Notes: generated by a model from the sequence alone, not told the origin. DNA of 7,692 bases from Hyphomicrobiales bacterium (GCA_016201085.1 JACQDO010000239.1:1-7692), one strand, 5' to 3'; shown: positions 1 to 6,485, counted from the first letter of the stretch. Made by a program: numbers and translations.

Positions 1-414
1 CGGCTTGAGGCCATGCGCGCTCCAGATGCGTTGCACCGAACGGACGCTGATCCCGACCGTCTTGGCCATGGCCGCCGCCGTCCAATGGGTTGTCTCGCCG
101 GGCGGCGCAGCGGCGGTGAGATCGATCACCCGCTCGATCACGGCGCGCGCGAGCGGCGGCTTGCGCGAGGGGCGGGTCTTGTCGCGCAGCAGCCCGTCGA
201 CGCCGGCCTGCATGAAGCGCTCCTGCCAGCGCCAGACCACCGATTTACTCTTGCCCGTCTGCCGCATGATCTCGGCGGTGCCCAAACCGTCTGCCGTGAG
301 CAGGACGATCCGGGCGCGCCAAACATGCTTCTGCGGGCTGTTTCGATCGGCTACGATCGCTGCAAGTCGTCCGCGATCGGCAGCCCCAACGTTCACCACG
401 ATTCCTTTGCGCAT
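1..414 (-). CDS. IS630-family transposase, N-terminal 138 residues (runs off window start)
   Basis: The minus strand reads open from an ATG at 414-412 to base 1 without a stop, giving 138 residues that begin MRKGIVVNVGAADRGRLAAI. The product would cut and paste the element at TA sites. Residues about 30-75 form the helix-turn-helix region, with the characteristic stretches GTAEIMRQTGKSKSVVWRW and GVDGLLRDKTRPSRKPPL. Residues 104-138 contain ETTHWTAAAMAK and SVRSVQRIW, which lead into the DDE catalytic domain. The catalytic acidic residues lie beyond the window, so activity cannot be judged. The ribosome-binding site is only a weak G-run just before the start. Plus-strand open frames over the same bases are antisense shadows. 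Recognition rests on the typical wording of this transposase in rhizobial and methylobacterial genomes. Confidence 0.9.
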   Translation of the reverse strand, partial: MRKGIVVNVGAADRGRLAAIVADRNSPQKHVWRARIVLLTADGLGTAEIMRQTGKSKSVVWRWQERFMQAGVDGLLRDKTRPSRKPPLARAVIERVIDLTAAAPPGETTHWTAAAMAKTVGISVRSVQRIWSAHGLKP

Positions 415-434
415 CCCCCAGATTCGCATGCTTG

Positions 435-464
435 CGAGTCGCGGGAAATCCCTAAAGGGACTCG
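435..464. repeat. Nested inverted repeats inside the IS end
   Basis: CGAGTC (435-440) and GACTCG (459-464) are perfect inverted arms. Between them are two mutually exclusive small hairpins that share the TCCC at 449-452: GGGA-AA-TCCC (443-452) and TCCCT-AA-AGGGA (449-460). The block lies between the transposase start and the presumed IS tip. It could be a subterminal transposase site or a hairpin limiting read-through into the transposase gene. The pairing is seen directly; the role is inferred. Confidence 0.5.
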
Positions 465-482
465 TTTGTTAGCGCGGGACCA

Positions 483-1415
483 CTAGCGTGCCAACTTGTC
501 GCCGAACAAGCCCACGATCGTATTGCGCAACCAGTTCGAAGCCGAGTCTTGGTGAAAGCGCCGATGCCAATACATGCATACGTCGAAGGCCGGGAATTTG
601 ACCTTCGGTCTGCAGACTCGCAGGTTCAGATTATTGGCAACGAGTGACGCCAGGTTGCCGGGGACGAGCGCAACCAGATCGGTTTCGGCGATGATCGGTC
701 CGACGCAGAGGAAGCTTTTCACGTGTAGCGCGATCTCAGAGCGCACTTGCGGGCTGGTCAAGACTTTTTCAACGGCATACAAATGCCGCGTGCCTGGTGG
801 GCTGGCCACAACATGACGCAGCTTGCGTATGCGCGCGGCTGTCAGAGTATCTTGCGCCGCTGGGTGGCCGTCGCGCATCAGGTAGACGAATTGTTCGCTG
901 AACAATGCCTGCTCATGCATTTGCTTGCCCATGCCGGGAATAAAGCCGATGGCGAGATCGATATCCCCGGAGACGAGTCCGTCGGTGAGCTCCGTAAGCC
1001 CAGGTGATAGGGTCTCGATCATGACGTGGGGCGCGCCAATGGTCAGCTGCTGCGCCAAGCGCGGCAAAAAATAACGCTCGCCCATATCGGACATCGCTAT
1101 ACGGAAAGTGCGGCGGGCTTCGGTCGGTACAAATTCGACCTTCTTGGTCGTGCCGCGCACGATTTGCATCGCGGCGGCGATCGGCGCGGCAAGTCGCATG
1201 GCGACCGGGGTGGGCTGCACCCCGCGCCGCATCCGCACAAACAGAGCGTCGCCATACATTCTGCGCAGTTTCGCCAAGCCGTAGCTGACGGCCGGCTGCG
1301 ATAGACCGAGGCGCGCGCCGGTTGCCGTTAGATTGCGGGTTCGGAACGTAACGTCAAACAGCTCCAGCAGATTAAGGTCGATTTGACGGCTGAGCGGATG
1401 GCCTTGCGGGTGCAT
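483..1415 (-). CDS. LysR-type transcriptional regulator, NahR/DntR/LinR-like
   Basis: This is a complete 310-residue LysR-type regulator, close to the usual length of about 300. Residues 14-70 are the winged helix-turn-helix (IDLNLLELFDVTF, LSQPAVSYGLAKLR, DALFVRMRRGVQPTP). Residues about 95-300 are the periplasmic-binding-like effector domain. The segments RTFRIAMSDMGERYFLPRL and the C-terminal YWHRRFHQDSASNWLRN closely resemble the NahR/DntR group, whose members sense salicylate, nitro-aromatics or related aromatics; the effector here is unknown. It is transcribed divergently from the binding-protein gene, the usual arrangement when such a regulator controls its neighbour and itself. The ATG at 1415 lies about 26 bases from the start point predicted by the promoter described below. 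The stop codon TAG sits on the junction with the IS630 element, so the last residues may differ slightly from the ancestral protein, but the fold should be complete. Confidence 0.93.
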   Translation of the reverse strand: MHPQGHPLSRQIDLNLLELFDVTFRTRNLTATGARLGLSQPAVSYGLAKLRRMYGDALFVRMRRGVQPTPVAMRLAAPIAAAMQIVRGTTKKVEFVPTEARRTFRIAMSDMGERYFLPRLAQQLTIGAPHVMIETLSPGLTELTDGLVSGDIDLAIGFIPGMGKQMHEQALFSEQFVYLMRDGHPAAQDTLTAARIRKLRHVVASPPGTRHLYAVEKVLTSPQVRSEIALHVKSFLCVGPIIAETDLVALVPGNLASLVANNLNLRVCRPKVKFPAFDVCMYWHRRFHQDSASNWLRNTIVGLFGDKLAR

Positions 1416-1427
1416 GTTCAGTCATCC

Positions 1428-1440
1428 ATATTTCAAATAT
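1428..1440. promoter_or_regulatory. AT-rich palindrome at the regulator's predicted transcription start
   Basis: ATATTT-C-AAATAT is a perfect palindrome around a central C, in an otherwise GC-rich region. It covers the predicted start region of the regulator transcript. It could be a second, lower-affinity site for the LysR-type protein, a site for another regulator, or a DNA-bending tract. Its arms differ from those of the T-N11-A box at 1456-1468, so it is not a simple repeat of that box. Confidence 0.4.
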
Positions 1441-1447
1441 CACAAAT

Positions 1448-1476
1448 ATTGTAATTTCATTTCATGAATATGCCAA
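1448..1476 (-). promoter_or_regulatory. Sigma-70-like promoter of the LysR-type regulator gene
   Basis: On the minus strand, TTGGCA (1476-1471, -35) and TACAAT (1453-1448, -10) are separated by exactly 17 bases. Each differs from the consensus TTGACA/TATAAT at one position. The predicted start lies near base 1441, leaving a leader of roughly 26 bases before the ATG at 1415. The match is good for a GC-rich genome. The spacer contains a T-N11-A inverted repeat, which points to autorepression by the gene's own product. Confidence 0.65.
1456..1468. promoter_or_regulatory. Predicted LysR-type binding box, T-N11-A
   Basis: TTCAT-TTC-ATGAA is a perfect 5-base inverted repeat with a 3-base gap, which fits the T-N11-A consensus of LysR-type regulators. 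It lies between the -35 and -10 of the regulator's own promoter and about 120 bases upstream of the binding-protein start codon, a usual place for the recognition site that serves both divergent genes. The site is seen directly; its ligand is inferred from position. Confidence 0.6.
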
Positions 1477-1587
1477 GGCGTGTCTAGGTTCAAAAGGGGG
1501 CGGCTCGTCCCGTGACTGAAGCTTATGGAGGGTGTGACCCGGCACGCGGGAAGCGTGCTGGCCTTAAAAACGATCCGGGGGGTACCA

Positions 1588-2763
1588 ATGAGGCAGTTTC
1601 AAAAGCTGGTGGTAGGTCTTCTCTTTGCCTGTGGCGCGCTGACAGCAGCGCCGTCTTTCGCCCAAGAGACCGTCAAGATTGGTCTTCCGATGCCGCTGAC
1701 GGGGGTGCTTGCTGCTGTAGGCAAGCAGGCCGTCGCGGGCGCGCAGCTATATATTGCACTGCACGGCGACACGGTCGCCGGCCGGAAGGTGCAGTTAATC
1801 GTCAGAGACGACACCAGTGTTCCCGATGTCTCCAAGCGCATCGCCCAGGAGATGATCGTCAATGACAAGGTTGCCATCATTGGCGGCGGTTTGACCCCGA
1901 ACGTGCTTGCGATCGCCCCGATTGTCAGCGAATCCAAGACGGCCACAGTCATCATGGTATCCGGCACATCGATCGTGACCGAACGGTCGCCCTATTTTGT
2001 GCGCACGAGTTGGACACATGCGCAGCAAGCGAGCGTTCTTGCAAACTGGGCGGCGAAGAGCGGCTCCAAAAAGGTTACCATCGTCTCCTCTGACTGGGCG
2101 CCCGGTGCCGAAGCCTCGGCAGTGTTCACCGAGTATTTTACCAAGGCTGGCGGTAAGATACTCGAAACCATCAAAGTTCCGCTGGCCAATCCTGACTTCG
2201 CGCCTTTCCTCCAGCGCGCTGGCGACACTCATCCAGACACGCTGTTCGTCTTCGTGCCGGCCGGTCAGGCGGCAGTTTTCGCCAAACAGTTCGTCGAGCG
2301 AGGTCTCGACAAATCAGGAATAAAGCTGATCGGCCCCGGTGATATCACCGACGACCACGATTTACCTGGCATGAGCGACGCCATGAACGGCACGATCACG
2401 GCAGGTTTTTACTCCGCCGATCACCGGTCGTCGATCAACAAGGACTATGTCGCTGCCTTCAAGAAGGCCAACCCGAATATGCGGCCGAATTTTATCAGCG
2501 TCAGCGGCTATGACGGCATGCACCTCATCTATGAGGCGCTGAAGAAGACCGGCGGCAAGACCGATGGCGACAGCTTGGTTGCGGCAATGAAGGGGATGGC
2601 TTGGGAAAGTCCGCGCGGCCCTATTTCTATCGACCCGGAAACGCGTGACATCGTGCAGAACATCTATATCCGCAAAGTCGAGAAGAAAGGTGGAGAACTC
2701 TACAATGTCGAGATTAGTACGGTCAAAGCGGTGAAAGACCCAGGCCACATGCGGAAGAAATGA
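1588..2763 (+). CDS. Periplasmic substrate-binding protein of a branched-chain-amino-acid/aromatic-type ABC transporter (Peripla_BP_6)
   Basis: The protein has 391 residues from the ATG at 1588. That start is chosen over the in-frame ATG at 1525 because it begins directly with a signal peptide (MRQFQKLVVGLLFACGALTA, probable cleavage after SFA before QE near residue 26) and follows a G-rich Shine-Dalgarno-like run at 1577-1582. The mature part opens with VKIGLPMPLTGVLAAVGKQA, the hallmark of LivJ-type binding proteins, and continues with typical two-lobe segments (DDTSVPDVSKRIAQEMI, GGGLTPNVLAIAPI, SGYDGMHLIYEALKKTGG). The length of about 390 is normal. It would capture a small solute in the periplasm; in catabolic clusters this family often binds aromatic acids, which fits the neighbours but is inference. 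No permease or ATPase gene is adjacent, so it must use components encoded elsewhere. It is probably the first gene of the plus-strand unit. Confidence 0.92.
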   Translation: MRQFQKLVVGLLFACGALTAAPSFAQETVKIGLPMPLTGVLAAVGKQAVAGAQLYIALHGDTVAGRKVQLIVRDDTSVPDVSKRIAQEMIVNDKVAIIGGGLTPNVLAIAPIVSESKTATVIMVSGTSIVTERSPYFVRTSWTHAQQASVLANWAAKSGSKKVTIVSSDWAPGAEASAVFTEYFTKAGGKILETIKVPLANPDFAPFLQRAGDTHPDTLFVFVPAGQAAVFAKQFVERGLDKSGIKLIGPGDITDDHDLPGMSDAMNGTITAGFYSADHRSSINKDYVAAFKKANPNMRPNFISVSGYDGMHLIYEALKKTGGKTDGDSLVAAMKGMAWESPRGPISIDPETRDIVQNIYIRKVEKKGGELYNVEISTVKAVKDPGHMRKK

Positions 2764-2886
2764 TCGCTGGGGCGGGGTCCAATCAAGATTCGATGGCGCT
2801 CCCGCTCGACGGCATACGCGATGGAACGGATAGATAACTTGGGGTTAGGAAAAGCGCACGTCGCGCGGACTTAAATTGGAGCATTA
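2764..2886. other. Intergenic spacer between binding-protein and FAD-subunit genes
   Basis: These 123 bases hold no convincing gene, strong hairpin terminator or clear promoter. Its end provides the Shine-Dalgarno-like GGAG at 2877-2880 for the FAD-subunit gene. Read-through from the upstream gene is plausible. Confidence 0.5.
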
Positions 2887-3591
2887 ATGAGCTATCTACG
2901 ACGGCTGCCCAAATTTGAATATTTCGCCCCCCACAGTATTGACGAAGCGTGTGACCTTCTCGCCGCTCACAGCAATGAGGTTCGGTTGCTAGCCGGCGGC
3001 ACCGACCTCCTTCTCCAGATGCGCCGGCGAGAAGCATGTCCCGCCTATATCATTGGTCTCAAAGGAATTGCGAAATTGTCGGGCATACAGGTGCTCGCCG
3101 ACGGTGGGCTCGCCATCGGCTCAATGACCACAATTAAGGCGCTGATGTCTTCGCCGGTCGTACGTGAGAACTATGGCGTGCTGGCCGAAGCCGCGGCTGG
3201 AATCGGCGGACCCGAACTGCGCAATGTGGCGACGATCGGCGGCAATCTCGCCGGCGCCCTTCCGTGCGCCGATCTTCCTCCTGCATTGATCACTTTGGGA
3301 GCAAAGGTCAGGCTCAAGAGTCGTAATAGGGAACGGGTGGTGCTGGTTGAAGATCTATTTCCGCAATTCGGCAAGACCGTCGCGCGACCGGACGAACTGC
3401 TGACGACTATCGAGTTGCCGAGCATCCCCTCTTCCAGCGGGGGGACTTATTTGAAATTCCACGATCGTCAGTCGATGGATATGACCACGGTGGGGGTGAG
3501 CGCCTTCGTAACCTGGGATCAGGCAAACGATGTGTTTCGCGACGTCAAGATCGGGTTGGCGAGCAGCGCGCCGGTTCCTTCGATCTCCTGA
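2887..3591 (+). CDS. FAD-binding (medium) subunit of a molybdenum hydroxylase, C-terminally truncated
   Basis: This 234-residue protein resembles CoxM and the HcrB type. It would carry FAD and pass electrons from the 2Fe-2S subunit to an acceptor. The FAD_binding_5 domain spans roughly residues 6-178, with the flavin motifs LLAGGTDLLLQ (34-44) and ATIGGNLAGALPCADLPPAL (115-134). The C-terminal CO_deh_flav_C domain begins with GGTYLKFHDRQSMDMTTVGV and IGLASSAPVP, then ends abruptly with SIS and a TGA. Intact relatives are about 285-325 residues, so a large part of this second domain is absent. A remnant of the usual C-terminal helix follows in another frame (3582-3662). The protein has only three cysteines (22, 51, 127) and lacks the [4Fe-4S] insert known in the 4-hydroxybenzoyl-CoA reductase beta subunit, which argues for an oxidising hydroxylase rather than that reductase. 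The flavin site may still fold; whether the subunit assembles is open. GGAG at 2877-2880 supports the start. Confidence 0.88.
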   Translation: MSYLRRLPKFEYFAPHSIDEACDLLAAHSNEVRLLAGGTDLLLQMRRREACPAYIIGLKGIAKLSGIQVLADGGLAIGSMTTIKALMSSPVVRENYGVLAEAAAGIGGPELRNVATIGGNLAGALPCADLPPALITLGAKVRLKSRNRERVVLVEDLFPQFGKTVARPDELLTTIELPSIPSSSGGTYLKFHDRQSMDMTTVGVSAFVTWDQANDVFRDVKIGLASSAPVPSIS

Positions 3592-3662
3592 GGAGCTTGA
3601 CCAAGCGCGCCATTAAAGGGGCACGCGACAAGGCCGCACCTTTGACCGGAGAAGCGTCGTGA
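3582..3662 (+). pseudogene. Out-of-frame remnant of the FAD-subunit C-terminus
   Basis: In the frame one base back from the FAD-subunit frame, bases 3582-3662 read DLLRSLTKRAIKGARDKA followed by a short tail and TGA. This resembles the closing helix of CoxM-type subunits (pattern Y-x-x-x-hydrophobic-x-x-x-LTKRA). Its TGA at 3660-3662 overlaps the GTG start of the next subunit at 3659, the tight coupling expected of the original operon. About 230 codons up to the break plus these 26 fall some 40-55 codons short of an intact subunit. A deletion in about 3576-3588 that was not a multiple of three explains both the loss and the frame change. The similarity is judged by eye, without an alignment. 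Confidence 0.6.
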
Positions 3663-4147
3663 AAAACCTGTTGCCCATCAGTCTGCGCGTCAACGGCGAA
3701 ACCCACGATGTGCTTGTTCCGCCCTGGCGCACGCTGCTCGAAGTGCTGCGGGAACATCTCGGCCTCACCGGGGCCAAGCGCTCCTGCCAAGAAGGCCAGT
3801 GCGGCACCTGCACGGTTCTCATCGACGGCAAGGCGGTCAACTCCTGCCTCTATCTCGCGGTGGAAGCGCAGGGCAAGGACATCCAGACCATCGAAGGTCT
3901 CGCAACCGGCGGCAATCTCGATCAAATCCAGAAATCCTTCGTGCAGAAGGGCGGCATACAATGCGGATTTTGCACGCCCGGCTTCGTCCTTGCCACCAAG
4001 TCGTTGTTGAACGAAAACCCAAATCCGAGCGAGGACGATATCCGCACGGCCATGGTCGGCCATCTGTGCCGCTGCACGGGTTACGTCCAGATCATCGAGG
4101 CCATTCAAGACGCGGCCAGCCAACTCAAGCACGAGAGTGGGAACTGA
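3659..4147 (+). CDS. 2Fe-2S iron-sulfur (small) subunit of a molybdenum hydroxylase
   Basis: This 162-residue CoxS/HcrC-type subunit holds two [2Fe-2S] clusters that carry electrons from the molybdenum site to FAD. The N-terminal plant-ferredoxin-like domain has Cys43, Cys48, Cys51 and Cys63 (CQEGQCGTCTVL and NSCLY). The C-terminal helical domain has Cys102, Cys105, Cys137 and Cys139 (QCGFCTPGF and CRCTGY), including Gln101, which in this family lies next to the pterin cofactor. All eight ligands are present and the length is normal, so it appears intact. The start is a GTG at 3659 with GGAGA at 3648-3652 six bases before it. That GTG overlaps the TGA of the FAD-subunit remnant, evidence of former translational coupling. 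The next subunit starts one base after this stop. There is no signal peptide, so the enzyme is cytoplasmic. Confidence 0.96.
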   Translation: MKNLLPISLRVNGETHDVLVPPWRTLLEVLREHLGLTGAKRSCQEGQCGTCTVLIDGKAVNSCLYLAVEAQGKDIQTIEGLATGGNLDQIQKSFVQKGGIQCGFCTPGFVLATKSLLNENPNPSEDDIRTAMVGHLCRCTGYVQIIEAIQDAASQLKHESGN

Positions 4148-4148
4148 C

Positions 4149-6485
4149 ATGAACGATCCACTCCGCAACGAGTACGACGTCGTCGGCCGACCGACCCCGA
4201 AGAAGGACGGTATACTCAAGGCTCTGGGCCGCGCCGAATATGCCGACGACATCAGCATGCCCGGAATGCTGCATGGCAAGCTGCTGCGCAGCCCGCATCC
4301 TCACGCCCGGATCGTGCGTATCGATATCAGTCGCGCTCAAGCCCTGCCGGGCGTTCGCGCCGTCGTCACGGGGAAAGACTTTCCCGGTGTCAAGTATGGA
4401 AATCTTCCGCAGACGCGCGACTATCTGCCGCTCGCCATCGACACCGTGCGCTATATCGGCGAAGAAGTGGCAGCCGTCGCGGCGATCGACGAGGACACCG
4501 CTGAAGAAGCGCTCGACCTGATCGAGGTCGAATACGAACCGCTGGCGGCGGTGTTCGACCCGGAACAAGCGATGCTGCCGGGTGCGCCGCTCGTGCACGA
4601 CAACGCCACAGCCAACGTCTCCGCCCAGGTCGCATTCGAGTTCGGCGAAGTGGACAAGGCGTTTTCCCGCGCCGACTACGTCCGAGAAGATGTGTACGAG
4701 ACGCAACCCGTCAAGCAGGGAATGCTCGAGCCGCACGCCTGCGTCGGGCAGTGGGACAACTCCGGTAAAATTACTTTGTGGTCGTGCAAGATGAGTCCCT
4801 ATGTGGTGTGGCGGCAGCTGGCGATGGGGCTCGGCGTCGAGCTCGGCAGCGTGCGCGTCGTGCAGACTGTCGTCGGCGGGGGCTTTTCCGGCGGCAAGCA
4901 GGAAGCGATGCCGATGGACTTCTGCGCGGTCATGTTGTCGCGCAAGACGGGCAGGCCGGTTAAAATCGTGCACACGATGGACGAGGTGCTCACTATCGGC
5001 CACATGCGCCATCCGATGAAGATTTCACTGCGCACCGGAACAGACAAAAACGGCCGGATTCTGGCGCAACACTGCAAGATGATCGCAAACGGTGGAGCCT
5101 ATTCGAGCATCGGCGGGTTCAGCATGTATCTCGCCGGCGCGATGCTCAATATTCCGTACCGAATTCCGAACATCCGATACGAGGCCAAACGCGTCTATAC
5201 CAATAACGGTTTCTGCGGCGCTTTGCGGGGGCACACTAATACGCAAATCTGTTTTGCGCGCGACAGCCAGCTCGAATTGATCGCCGCCGATCTCGGCGTC
5301 GACCCGATCGAGATTCGGCACCGCAATGCCCTGCAACCCGGTGATGAAACGTCGAACGGCTTTCGTATCGGCACATTCGCATTCGACGAGTGTATCGATC
5401 GGGTCGTGCAGTTGTCCGGCTGGCGCGAAAAGCGCGGGAAATTGCCGAAGTATCGCGGGATCGGATTCGGATGCGGTTCCCATATCTCCGGTGCACGGCT
5501 GATGGGCCACTCGGCCTCTGCGGCGGAGATCAGAGTGCAGGAGGATGGCACGGTTCACCTGAGCACTGGATCGACCGACGTCGGACAGGGCGCCGATACG
5601 GTCTTGTCCATGATCGCGGCCGAGGTCCTCGGCGTCGAGGTGAACGATGTGCGTTTCGCGCTTGTCGATTCAGATTCCACCCCGGTAGACCCGGGAACGT
5701 TCGGTTCGCGGGTCACCTTCTTCACCGGCAACGCCGTCAAACGTGCTGCTGAAGATGCACGCCGGCAGCTCGCCGAAATCGCCGGGCAACGGATGAAAGC
5801 GAATCCTGACGATCTCGTGTTTCGCGGCCGCGAGATCATCAGCCGTCGTGACGATCGTCAGCGTATGTCGCTCAAGGATGCTGTGCGGTGGGGCGCCTTT
5901 CAGACCGGGCGTCTGGTGATCAGCCACGGAACCTATGCCGCAGGCGACGAGAAGATCGATTTTCGCACCGGCCATGGAAATCTATCGCCCGCCTACAATC
6001 CTTCCGCCTGCGCAGTCGAAGTGGAGGTCGATCCGGAAACCGGACAGGTGAAGGTTGTCGGTTTCTGGGGCGCGGACGATAGCGGCTTCCCGTTGAATCC
6101 CCTGGCGGTGAAAGGTCAGGTTATCGGTGCGACAGTCATGTCGTTCGGCCATGCTCTCTATGAGACACTCGTGCGCATCGATGGGAAGGTCATGAATCCG
6201 TCCTTCCGCGATTACAAGATGCCGCTGACGACCGATGTCCCGAAGCTGACCGATTTCCAGCACAGCAATGTCATCACATGGGAACCTGAGGGTCCGTTCG
6301 GCGCCAAAGAGGCTGGCCAAGGGGCGGGGACCGGGGTCATCGCTGCACTTGCCAACGCGATTTATGACGCCACGGGCGTACGACTGAATAGCCTTCCCTT
6401 GTCGCCAGATCGTATTCGTTTTGCGATCAAGCAAAAATACGAGACTGAGCGCGCCGGGAAAGAATCTCCGGTCGCAGCGGAATAG
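4149..6485 (+). CDS. Molybdopterin-binding (large) catalytic subunit of a xanthine dehydrogenase/4-hydroxybenzoyl-CoA reductase-like hydroxylase
   Basis: This 778-residue subunit would bind Mo-molybdopterin cytosine dinucleotide and the substrate. The N-terminal a/b hammerhead domain covers roughly residues 18-125 (GRAEYADDISMPGMLHGKLL, VRYIGEEVAAVAA). The two Mo-cofactor domains follow, with GGGFSGGKQ at 243-251, GALRGHTNTQ, and STGSTDVGQGADTVLSMIAA. The ATG at 4149 is preferred over the in-frame GTG at 4137 because GGGA (4139-4142) is well spaced for it and the GTG lies inside the previous gene. Overall resemblance is greatest to aromatic-acyl-CoA-type enzymes (HcrA/HbaC), but substrate and direction are uncertain. 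Two oddities stand out. The segment GAKEAGQGAG has Gln724 where the family's catalytic Glu normally lies, and the canonical GGGFGGK loop carries one extra residue. No chaperone gene for sulfuration or cofactor insertion lies nearby. Confidence 0.94.
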   Translation: MNDPLRNEYDVVGRPTPKKDGILKALGRAEYADDISMPGMLHGKLLRSPHPHARIVRIDISRAQALPGVRAVVTGKDFPGVKYGNLPQTRDYLPLAIDTVRYIGEEVAAVAAIDEDTAEEALDLIEVEYEPLAAVFDPEQAMLPGAPLVHDNATANVSAQVAFEFGEVDKAFSRADYVREDVYETQPVKQGMLEPHACVGQWDNSGKITLWSCKMSPYVVWRQLAMGLGVELGSVRVVQTVVGGGFSGGKQEAMPMDFCAVMLSRKTGRPVKIVHTMDEVLTIGHMRHPMKISLRTGTDKNGRILAQHCKMIANGGAYSSIGGFSMYLAGAMLNIPYRIPNIRYEAKRVYTNNGFCGALRGHTNTQICFARDSQLELIAADLGVDPIEIRHRNALQPGDETSNGFRIGTFAFDECIDRVVQLSGWREKRGKLPKYRGIGFGCGSHISGARLMGHSASAAEIRVQEDGTVHLSTGSTDVGQGADTVLSMIAAEVLGVEVNDVRFALVDSDSTPVDPGTFGSRVTFFTGNAVKRAAEDARRQLAEIAGQRMKANPDDLVFRGREIISRRDDRQRMSLKDAVRWGAFQTGRLVISHGTYAAGDEKIDFRTGHGNLSPAYNPSACAVEVEVDPETGQVKVVGFWGADDSGFPLNPLAVKGQVIGATVMSFGHALYETLVRIDGKVMNPSFRDYKMPLTTDVPKLTDFQHSNVITWEPEGPFGAKEAGQGAGTGVIAALANAIYDATGVRLNSLPLSPDRIRFAIKQKYETERAGKESPVAAE

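Larger units (their letters stand above)
1..485 (-). mobile_element. IS630-family insertion sequence, one end (transposase 5' side), truncated by window edge
   Basis: This is the end of an IS630/Tc1-mariner-type element carrying the transposase N-terminus on the minus strand. The outer boundary is placed at base 483 because a TA dinucleotide (484-485), the known target and duplication of the IS630 family, sits exactly where the neighbouring regulator gene ends. The non-coding stretch 415-483 between this boundary and the transposase start is rich in inverted repeats, as expected for a transposon end. The other end, and so the true terminal inverted repeat and the second TA, lies outside the window. 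The boundary is therefore an inference, although the family assignment from the protein is strong. Confidence 0.8.

Noticed and set aside
5..486. Two overlapping plus-strand open frames of about 155 codons
   Set aside because: They are antisense to a clearly recognisable IS630 transposase N-terminus on the minus strand.
1525..1587. Upstream in-frame ATG giving a 21-residue longer binding protein
   Set aside because: The extension is not signal-peptide-like and has no good ribosome-binding site; the ATG at 1588 starts a canonical signal peptide after a G-rich run.
2764..2886. Possible terminator after the binding-protein gene
   Set aside because: No stable GC hairpin followed by a T-run could be found on the plus strand.
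3581..3616. Third-frame reading RSPEELDQARH after the FAD-subunit break
   Set aside because: It looks a little like the segment expected right after APVP in relatives, but stops after 11 codons; the frame ending at 3662 fits the operon coupling better. Two successive shifts remain possible.
4137..4148. Earlier GTG start for the large Mo subunit
   Set aside because: It lies inside the small-subunit gene and lacks a Shine-Dalgarno, while the ATG at 4149 has GGGA six bases upstream.
4125..5012. Minus-strand open frame of 295 codons
   Set aside because: It is fully antisense to the large-subunit gene, with His/Arg-rich low-similarity content typical of a shadow frame in GC-rich DNA.
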